Below are positions 52,166-57,786 of a DNA stretch of 57,786 nucleotides, in pieces (the first letter of the stretch is position 1; each line of letters begins with the position of its first letter). Origin of the DNA: Desulfitobacteriaceae bacterium (lineage in GTDB: Bacteria > Bacillota > Dehalobacteriia > Dehalobacteriales > Dehalobacteriaceae); assembly GCA_028709045.1 (NCBI GenBank), contig JAQVXR010000002.1, positions 1 through 57,786 on the forward strand, in the 5' to 3' direction. Position numbers and translations under genes: made by a program. The notes under the pieces were generated by a model, which was not told the origin of the DNA, did not search any database, and saw only the letters and a program-made list of their open reading frames with translations.

Positions 52166-53686
52166 ATGCGAAAGGAAATAATTCTCGGGGGGTTGATTGC
52201 TCTTATCGCTTTTTTGGGTTATATTGGTTTTGATATATTTCCCATTATTATGTTGGCAGGAATAGGATATGCCGTATATTACCTGGTGCAGAAAAAAGGG
52301 ATGGTAAAAAATAATAATATTGGAGTAACTGTTAATTCCCACAGTATCAATTTTAATGATATTGGTGGTCAGAATCCCGCGAAGCAAGAAATTCAAGAGG
52401 CATTGGAATTTATGCTTAAACTTGAGAAGTTTAAAGATATGGGTATTCGTCCCTTAAAAGGTATTCTCTTGACAGGCCCTCCCGGTACCGGAAAAACCCT
52501 CTTGGCCAAAGCGTCGGCCACATATACCGATTCTGTCTTTGTGGCGGCTTCCGGTTCGGAATTTATTGAGATGTACGCCGGTGTCGGCGCTCAGCGCGTC
52601 CGGAATATTTTTGAATCGGCTCGTCAGCAGGCAAGAAAAATAAAAAAATCAGGGGCGGTAATTTTTATTGATGAAATAGAAGTTTTGGGGGGAAAAAGAG
52701 GTTCCCACACGAGCCATTTGGAATACGACCAAACTCTTAATCAACTTCTTGTGGAGATGGATGGTATTAAAAATGATGAAGATGTGCAGGTATTAATTAT
52801 TGGGGCGACTAACCGGGCTGATTTGATTGACTCGGCTCTTTTGCGCCCAGGACGTTTTGACAGAGTAGTAAATGTGGATCTTCCGGATGTAACAAGCCGC
52901 AAGCATATTTTAAAAATTCATACAGGCAACAAACCGCTGTCTGAGGAACTGGAATTGAGTAAAATTGCCCAGGAAACTTTTGGTTTTTCTGGCGCTCAGT
53001 TAGAAAGTGTTTGTAACGAGGCAGCCATTTATGCTATGAGAGAAGGAGAAGAGGTTATTTCCGAGCGTCATTTTAAAGAAGCGGTTGATAAAGTGATGAT
53101 GGGGGAAAAGGCTGAGAAAAAGCCGACTCCGGAGGAAAAGAAAAGGATTGCCTATCATGAATCAGGACATGCCCTAGTGAGTGAGTTGACAAGAAGCGGT
53201 TCTGTCTCCTATGTTACCATCACTTCCCGAGGGAACGCCCTTGGCTATATGCGTCAGGCCCCCGATTCCGATAAGTATCTTTATACGAAAGAATTTCTCT
53301 TAGGACAAATAAATATCTGCCTTGGCGGGGCGTTGACGGAAGAAATGATTTTTGGAAATAGAAGCTCCGGAGCGGCTGGAGACTTCCAACAAGCAGTCAA
53401 TTTAGCTAAACAGATCATTGAATGTGGGTTATCAGGTTTAGGCATTATTGACACAGGTCTTGTATCCAACCAAATAGTACACGAGGAAATGCAAAAGATA
53501 TTAAATAAACAAGAAACGGTGACGAAAGAATTAATTAACAAGCACGCCCGAGCACTAGAGAGAATTGTAGAGATACTTCTTGAAAAAGAAAGTATCTCAG
53601 GTGACGTGATGCGGGAGATTCTTCAGGAGAGAAGTTTTTTCCCAATACCGGCGGAACCGGCTAATACTGAATGTTTGACACAATAA
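52166..53686 (+). CDS. Short FtsH-like AAA+ metalloprotease
   Basis: The 506-aa protein has two close membrane segments (about 5-21 and 25-41) with almost no loop, where FtsH has a folded extracytoplasmic domain. The AAA+ domain has Walker A GPPGTGKT (104-111), Walker B FIDEIE and a second region of homology ATNRADLIDSALLRPGRFD. The M41 protease domain has HESGH (331-335) and the third zinc-ligand Asp in SSGAAGDFQ (D406), so the active site is intact. It is clearly shorter than FtsH (about 610-650 aa). ATG 52166 is 6 nt from GGGGGG. A housekeeping ftsH is expected elsewhere in the genome, but is not in this window. Confidence 0.85.
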   Translation: MRKEIILGGLIALIAFLGYIGFDIFPIIMLAGIGYAVYYLVQKKGMVKNNNIGVTVNSHSINFNDIGGQNPAKQEIQEALEFMLKLEKFKDMGIRPLKGILLTGPPGTGKTLLAKASATYTDSVFVAASGSEFIEMYAGVGAQRVRNIFESARQQARKIKKSGAVIFIDEIEVLGGKRGSHTSHLEYDQTLNQLLVEMDGIKNDEDVQVLIIGATNRADLIDSALLRPGRFDRVVNVDLPDVTSRKHILKIHTGNKPLSEELELSKIAQETFGFSGAQLESVCNEAAIYAMREGEEVISERHFKEAVDKVMMGEKAEKKPTPEEKKRIAYHESGHALVSELTRSGSVSYVTITSRGNALGYMRQAPDSDKYLYTKEFLLGQINICLGGALTEEMIFGNRSSGAAGDFQQAVNLAKQIIECGLSGLGIIDTGLVSNQIVHEEMQKILNKQETVTKELINKHARALERIVEILLEKESISGDVMREILQERSFFPIPAEPANTECLTQ

Positions 53687-53707
53687 TAATCATAAAGAAA
53701 ATATAAT

Positions 53708-53738
53708 AAAACCCCAAATCTTAATGACTTGGGGTTTT
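53708..53738 (+). terminator. Bidirectional terminator between the FtsH-like gene and metQ
   Basis: AAAACCCCAA and TTGGGGTTTT (53708-53717, 53729-53738) with T runs on both strands. It serves the two convergent transcripts. Confidence 0.85.
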
Positions 53739-53769
53739 ATTTATTCATGGGATCGAATGAGCGCTGTTT

Positions 53770-54606
53770 TTAAAATACGGGAACAACGGCTCCTTGGTAA
53801 TTACCTTCAATGAATTCTTTAACTTCGGGAGAAGTAAGAACTTCATCCAGTACCTTTAAATCTTCTCGGTTTTCATCACCTTGTCTTACAGCAACGATAT
53901 TGGCGTAGGTATCTGCTGCTAGAGAATCCGGTTGTTCAGCTACAATGGCATCTTCATCAGGGCTTAAACCGGCGCCGATGGCATAATTCCCATTGATAAT
54001 GGCTGCTGTCACATCAGAAAGAGCCCGGGGAATCTGCTCAGCAGGAAGTTCAACTATTTCGATATTCTTGCTGTTTTCAATAATATCTCTTTTTGTGGCT
54101 TTCAAACCGGCTGCTTCATCGATTTTGATTAAACCGTTGTCCTGGAGCAAAAGTAGTGCTCTGGCTTCGTTAGTGACATCATCGGGAACGGCAATTTCCG
54201 CTCCTTCTTCAATTTCATCCAATGATGTGATTTTTTCAGAGTAAAGTCCGAGAGGTTCAAAGTGAATTTTTTTCGTCCAGGTTAGATCCAGGTTATTTTC
54301 CGCACTGAAATCTTCCAGGTAGGGAAGATGCTGAAAATAGTTTGCATCCAAGTCTCCGGCCGCCAAAGCATTATTGGGAATAACATAGTCATTAATTACT
54401 TCAACCTGAAGGTCAATCCCCTTTTCTTTTAACAATGGTTGGGCAAACTCTAAAATTTCTGCATGGGGAACGGGAGTAGCACCGATACTGACAACTTTAA
54501 GTTCTTCGTTATCCTGGCCGTCAGACGGAGCCTGCTCAGATTGGCCGCAGCCAAAGGCAAATGCGGCCAAAGCAAAAACAAGCAATAAGGCAAGAATTTT
54601 TTTCAT
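53770..54606 (-). CDS. metQ: Methionine ABC transporter, substrate-binding lipoprotein MetQ
   Basis: The 278-aa lipoprotein has a signal peptide ending in the lipobox AFGC (C20), then a SIGATPVPHAEIL start typical of MetQ and HLPYLEDF. NlpA/MetQ fold. Binds methionine outside the membrane and delivers it to MetI/MetN. Minus-strand AAGGAGG before the ATG. Last gene of the operon, ending at a shared terminator. Confidence 0.95.
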   Translation of the reverse strand: MKKILALLLVFALAAFAFGCGQSEQAPSDGQDNEELKVVSIGATPVPHAEILEFAQPLLKEKGIDLQVEVINDYVIPNNALAAGDLDANYFQHLPYLEDFSAENNLDLTWTKKIHFEPLGLYSEKITSLDEIEEGAEIAVPDDVTNEARALLLLQDNGLIKIDEAAGLKATKRDIIENSKNIEIVELPAEQIPRALSDVTAAIINGNYAIGAGLSPDEDAIVAEQPDSLAADTYANIVAVRQGDENREDLKVLDEVLTSPEVKEFIEGNYQGAVVPVF

Positions 54607-54623
54607 AAAATAACCTCCTTAAA

Positions 54624-55301
54624 TTAATTCTTTTTGTTTAATTTTTGGGCAATGTGATCACCCATCATTTGCAGGAGTTGAACCAACACAATTAAAGTGA
54701 CTACTACTGTGAGCATAATATCAGGTCTGTAGCGGTAAAAACCGTATCTGACCCCTAGGTCGCCTAAACCACCTCCTCCCACAAAACCTGCCATGGCGGA
54801 ATAACCAATCAATGTGATGGTAGTAATTGTCGCACCTAGTACCAAAGAGGAAAGCGCTTCGGGGACTAAAACTTTGCGGATCAGTTGCCAGGGACTGGCG
54901 CCCATGGACAGGGAAGCTTCAATCAGACCCCATTCTACTTCCTTTAGGCTTGTCTCCACCATGCGGGCAACAAAGGGAATTGCTCCTATTGTCAGGGGGA
55001 CTATTGCGGCAGTTGTACCAATGAATTTTCCTACCAAAAGTTTGGTAAAGGGAATGAGGGCAACCAAAAGTATGATAAAAGGAAGAGAGCGGGTTGCATT
55101 AATTACGACAGCAAGTACTTTGTTTAAGGGCAAATTTTCCGCAATATGTCCTTTTTCTGTTATTACTAAAATTATTCCCAGAGGCAGTCCAAAGAGATAA
55201 GCAATTGCAGTTGAGAAGAAAACCATATAAAATGTTTCGATAAGTGCTTCTCCCAGCATGGATGCAATCTCTAAAAATTCTCCGCTAAACAAGGTTTCCA
55301 T
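54624..55301 (-). CDS. metI: Methionine ABC transporter permease MetI
   Basis: The 225-aa membrane protein has about five helices and the EAA loop ([23 protein letters not shown], about 140-163) that docks the ATPase. The start region overlaps the metN end by 17 bp, so the two are translationally coupled; the start chosen could be a few residues off. Confidence 0.94.
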   Translation of the reverse strand: METLFSGEFLEIASMLGEALIETFYMVFFSTAIAYLFGLPLGIILVITEKGHIAENLPLNKVLAVVINATRSLPFIILLVALIPFTKLLVGKFIGTTAAIVPLTIGAIPFVARMVETSLKEVEWGLIEASLSMGASPWQLIRKVLVPEALSSLVLGATITTITLIGYSAMAGFVGGGGLGDLGVRYGFYRYRPDIMLTVVVTLIVLVQLLQMMGDHIAQKLNKKN

Positions 55302-56334
55302 TGCGATCCAACACCTCCACCTGCAAGTTGCATGATTTCAAATAATTAATGGCGTCATCCACATCTCCGCCGGACCCGGGAAGTAATTCTAATGTCAGGG
55401 AGCCGAAAATGGTATCTTTAATGTGATCGATATTACCATACAAAATGTTTGCTTGCACCCCAAATTTTTGGACCAGGGAAGAAATCAACGGTTCGGCGGC
55501 TGTTTCTCCAATGAAACTTACCCGGATAACCTTCCCCTTATCCCCTTGGTGAAGCAGTTGTGATTGTCTTTCCTTAATTACAGGTGGGATTTCCGTGTTG
55601 ACAATGCTGTTAATAAAATTTCTTGCCATTGCTGTTTTGGGGTTAGTAAACAAATCAAGCACTGATCCTTGTTCGACAATTATTCCCCGATCCAACACTC
55701 CCACGGAATCACAAATTTCTTTAATTACATGCATTTCATGGGTAATTAAAACAATCGTTAGATTGAGTTTTTTGTTGATATCTTTAAGTAGTGTTAGGAT
55801 AGACTTGGTAGTTTCCGGGTCTAAAGCGGAAGTTGCTTCGTCGCATAAGAGTACTTTAGGATCATTAGCTAAAGCCCGGGCAATGCCTACCCGCTGTTTT
55901 TGCCCTCCGCTTAATTGACCAGGATAATTATTGGCCTTATCTTCCAGACCTACCAGACTTAATAACTCGGAAACCTTTTTTTCACGAGTATCCTTTGGGA
56001 CATTGGCGATCTCTAAGGGAAATGCCACGTTTTCAGCTACTGTCCGGGACCAGAGTAGGTTGAATTGTTGAAATATCATGCCTATCTTCTGGCGTGCTCG
56101 GCGCAGTTCTTTTTGGGAGAGATGGGTAAGGTCTTCACCATCTACGAGAACGGTTCCCGCGGTTGGTTTTTCCAGAAGATTGATACACCTTACCAAGGTG
56201 CTCTTTCCCGCTCCGCTCAAGCCAATGATGCCGAAAATTTCACCTGGGGAGACATGGAGACTGACATCTTCTAAAGCATGTACCTCCATACCCCTTGCCG
56301 CATATACTTTTTTTAAATTGGAGATGGTAATCAA
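55285..56334 (-). CDS. metN: Methionine ABC transporter ATP-binding protein MetN
   Basis: The 349-aa ATPase has Walker [10 protein letters not shown] (about 38-46), signature LSGGQKQR, Walker B LLCDEA and a C-terminal NIL domain (about 265-345), which senses methionine in MetN relatives. TTG start 8 nt after GAGGAGG on the minus strand. First gene of the operon, behind the riboswitch. Confidence 0.95.
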   Translation of the reverse strand: MITISNLKKVYAARGMEVHALEDVSLHVSPGEIFGIIGLSGAGKSTLVRCINLLEKPTAGTVLVDGEDLTHLSQKELRRARQKIGMIFQQFNLLWSRTVAENVAFPLEIANVPKDTREKKVSELLSLVGLEDKANNYPGQLSGGQKQRVGIARALANDPKVLLCDEATSALDPETTKSILTLLKDINKKLNLTIVLITHEMHVIKEICDSVGVLDRGIIVEQGSVLDLFTNPKTAMARNFINSIVNTEIPPVIKERQSQLLHQGDKGKVIRVSFIGETAAEPLISSLVQKFGVQANILYGNIDHIKDTIFGSLTLELLPGSGGDVDDAINYLKSCNLQVEVLDRNGNLV

Positions 56335-56354
56335 GAATCTGCCTCCTCAATTAG

Positions 56355-56512
56355 AAATTAAAAAACTCTGCCGGCAGGGCAGAGGGGTTCAATTTTCAGG
56401 TTGACTCCTATCCGCCAGGCGCATTACCTGCAGGAATTAGCACCGTTTCTGTTTATTTCAGATGGTTGCCGGGCATCATAGGGCCTGTCCCTCAGCCTAC
56501 TCTTGATAAGAG
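56355..56512 (-). promoter_or_regulatory. SAM-I riboswitch (S box) with terminator, controlling metNIQ
   Basis: On the minus strand the aptamer starts CTCTTATCAAGAGTAGGCTG and continues with GAGGGACAGGCCC, GATGCCCGGCAACC, GGTGCTAATTCC, GCAGG and the closing GGATAGGAG, which re-pairs with the first bases. The expression platform is the terminator CTCTGCC-(CTGCC)-GGCAGAG plus TTTTTT (56384-56355). High S-adenosylmethionine is expected to stop transcription and so shut off methionine uptake. This and the promoter upstream explain the 330-bp gap between metN and pncC. Confidence 0.95.
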
Positions 56513-56539
56513 ATAATTATTCAAATTTCAACATATTTT

Positions 56540-56569
56540 ATCGTATCATAGGCAGTCCTATTAGGTCAA
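56540..56569 (-). promoter_or_regulatory. Promoter of the metNIQ riboswitch transcript
   Basis: Minus strand TTGACC (56569-56564), 18-bp spacer, TACGAT (56545-56540), about 28 nt upstream of the aptamer. Confidence 0.55.
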
Positions 56570-56668
56570 TAAAAAAATGTCAGATGATTGCTTGACGGCT
56601 TTTTTGGTGAAAAAAGGTTTTTAACAATTTTATAGCGAATTCCCTAAGGATGAATATGGGGTGAAGAA

Positions 56669-57142
56669 ATGGAAGAAGCATTAGTTATAAAAATGATGAA
56701 AGAAAAAGGTTTGACGATTGCTTTGGCGGAATCCTGCACCGGCGGATTAGTAAGCGGTGCGATTACTGCTGTACCCGGAAGTTCGGAGTGCTTTGGCTAT
56801 GGGGTTGTAACATACAGTAATGAGGCCAAAAACAAGCTATTAAACGTACCGCGGGAAGTGCTTGATAAATATGGAGCGGTCAGCCCCGAGACCGCGGTTT
56901 TGATGGCTCAAGGAGTGCGCCGATTGGCTCAATCGGATATTGGTCTTTCTATTACTGGCATCGCAGGGCCGTCCGGAGGCAGTGCCGAAAAACCGGTAGG
57001 ATTGGTTTTTTTTGCTTTTGCCAATGAGACATCATGTATTTGTGAGAAATTTAATTTCCAAGGGAATAGAGATGAGGTTAGAAAGTCCACAGTCCGCCAG
57101 GCTTTTAATATGATTTGGCATTACGGGGTTTTACCACGATGA
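56669..57142 (+). CDS. pncC: Stand-alone CinA C-terminal domain protein (nicotinamide-nucleotide amidase, PncC)
   Basis: Deamidates nicotinamide mononucleotide in NAD salvage. The 157-aa protein holds only the CinA C-terminal domain: ESCTGGLVSGAIT (active-site Ser region, about 17-29), GYGVVTYSNEAKN and ITGIAGPSGG-x3-KPVG. The N-terminal competence/damage domain of full CinA (about 400 aa) is absent and no remnant was seen upstream. The position before recA is the usual place of cinA in Bacillota. ATG has GGTGAAG. Confidence 0.9.
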   Translation: MEEALVIKMMKEKGLTIALAESCTGGLVSGAITAVPGSSECFGYGVVTYSNEAKNKLLNVPREVLDKYGAVSPETAVLMAQGVRRLAQSDIGLSITGIAGPSGGSAEKPVGLVFFAFANETSCICEKFNFQGNRDEVRKSTVRQAFNMIWHYGVLPR

Positions 57143-57681
57143 GAGCTTTTATTGCGATTGAATTAAACAAAGAAATAAAAAATAATCTTGCTCAGATTCA
57201 GACTTATTTCCGGAAGGACTACCCGGAAATTCGATGGGTTCCCCCACAAAATTTTCATCTTACCTTAAAGTTTTTAGGGGAAGTCAATGCCGGAGACCTT
57301 CAAGATATTAAAAGCAAGTTGACTGTTATTTCCAGTGGTTTTCGACCGTTTGCCGTCAGATTAAAAGGAGCGGGCTTTTTCCCTGGATCGTACAATCCAA
57401 AAGTATTTTGGGCCGGGATAATTGCTGAACCGGAATTATTTATCTTTGCTGAAAAAATTAACTCTTCCATAACCCAAGGAGACAACAAGAAATTCTCCCC
57501 TCACATTACTCTTGCCAGGTTTAATCGAAAATTTACCTGTGGGGAAGAACTGCTTAATAGGATAAAGAGCCAAGTCCCGGAAGGATGGGGGGGAATGCAG
57601 GTAGGCTGTGTAAATTTAATGGAAAGCATTTTAAGGCCGGGAGGGCCTATTTACAGAAGGATTTATACAATTAGTTTATAA
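57139..57681 (+). CDS. thpR: RNA 2',3'-cyclic phosphodiesterase
   Basis: 2H phosphoesterase. The 180-aa protein has the two HxT motifs HLTLKF (H40) and HITLAR (H122) about 80 residues apart. Family members hydrolyse 2',3'-cyclic phosphate ends in RNA; the physiological substrate is unclear. Start overlaps the pncC stop (ATGA). Confidence 0.92.
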   Translation: MRAFIAIELNKEIKNNLAQIQTYFRKDYPEIRWVPPQNFHLTLKFLGEVNAGDLQDIKSKLTVISSGFRPFAVRLKGAGFFPGSYNPKVFWAGIIAEPELFIFAEKINSSITQGDNKKFSPHITLARFNRKFTCGEELLNRIKSQVPEGWGGMQVGCVNLMESILRPGGPIYRRIYTISL

Positions 57682-57685
57682 CATA

Positions 57686-57714
57686 TTGACATTGGATAGA
57701 AAGAACATTATAAT
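57686..57714 (+). promoter_or_regulatory. Promoter of recA
   Basis: TTGACA (57686-57691), 17 bp, TATAAT (57709-57714): perfect consensus. Confidence 0.9.
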
Positions 57715-57723
57715 GACACTAGG

Positions 57724-57737
57724 CGAACAAGTGTTTG
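57724..57737 (+). promoter_or_regulatory. LexA (SOS) box upstream of recA
   Basis: CGAACAAGTGTTTG fits the Gram-positive LexA consensus CGAACRNRYGTTYC at 13 of 14 positions. It lies just after the -10, where binding would block initiation or early elongation. Confidence 0.85.
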
Positions 57738-57754
57738 TAAAAAGGGGGATGGGC

Positions 57755-57786
57755 ATGTCAGACAAATTGCAAGCGTTAGAAGCTGC
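57755..57786 (+). CDS. recA: Recombinase RecA, first codons (cut by window edge)
   Basis: Only 10 complete codons are visible: MSDKLQALEA, matching the usual RecA N-terminus. ATG 57755 has GGGGG (57744-57748) upstream; ATG 57749 is in frame but touches that site. The promoter and LexA box support the call. The rest lies outside the window. Confidence 0.85.
   Translation, partial: MSDKLQALEA

Noticed and set aside
1-57786. CRISPR arrays, IS transposases, prophage or restriction-modification genes
   Set aside because: No regularly spaced repeats and no matching proteins were seen in the window.

Overview
The window is chromosomal DNA from an endospore-forming, low-to-moderate-GC Gram-positive bacterium. 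It most resembles a member of the Clostridia (Peptococcaceae-like). Reasons: sporulation genes (spoIIP, spoIVA, dpaA/dpaB, a SpoIIIE-type translocase), Bacillota-style Shine-Dalgarno sites with frequent GTG/TTG starts, an IspH-S1 fusion typical of Clostridia, a SAM-I riboswitch, and gene order close to Bacillus subtilis in two long blocks. Nearly everything is on the + strand. No IS element, prophage or CRISPR array was seen.

Bases 1-12.4k: the end of a TrpF-like gene, then aroF, cmk, plsC and ispH-rpsA. A sporulation-flavoured group follows (DUF1614 membrane protein, spoIIP, two tandem DUF3189 genes, a DUF512 radical-SAM protein), then der, plsY and gpsA. Bases 12.4-14.3k: a terminator, a dispersed repeat (copy A), a sigma-E-like promoter and spoIVA. 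Bases 14.4-18.5k: a threonine/lysine-entry operon (pheB, hom, thrB, lysC); lysC carries an internal start for a beta subunit. Bases 18.5-20.4k: an islet with tRNA-Pro(GGG), two minus-strand small genes and a leaderless amidase.

Bases 20.4-29k: the rimP-nusA-ylxR-ylxQ-infB-rbfA-nrnA-truB-ribF translation operon, with a promoter and a probable attenuator in its leader. Bases 28.8-31.8k: a small DUF4258-like gene, rpsO and pnp. Repeat copy B follows pnp, inverted relative to copy A. Bases 32-43.5k: ylxY-like deacetylase, M16 peptidase, dut, ymxH, dapB, a sigma-K-like promoter, dpaA, dpaB, asd, dapG, dapA, RNase J, tepA and ylzJ. This is the B. subtilis order with dut and dapB added. The block makes diaminopimelate and diverts its intermediate to dipicolinate for the spore core.

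Bases 43.5-57.8k: Na/phosphate symporter, ftsK/spoIIIE, mnmH (selenouridine synthase), rodZ-like, rimO and pgsA. Next come a membrane-anchored unknown paired with a short FtsH-like AAA protease, a minus-strand metN-metI-metQ importer under a SAM-I riboswitch, then pncC, thpR and the first codons of recA behind a consensus promoter and a LexA box.

Most genes are ordinary housekeeping or sporulation genes. The less explained items are the inverted pair of terminator-adjacent intergenic repeats, the short FtsH-like protease with its membrane partner, the tandem DUF3189 genes, a TrpF-like protein lacking a catalytic motif, and the tRNA-adjacent islet. Promoter, operator and terminator calls rest on sequence pattern alone.
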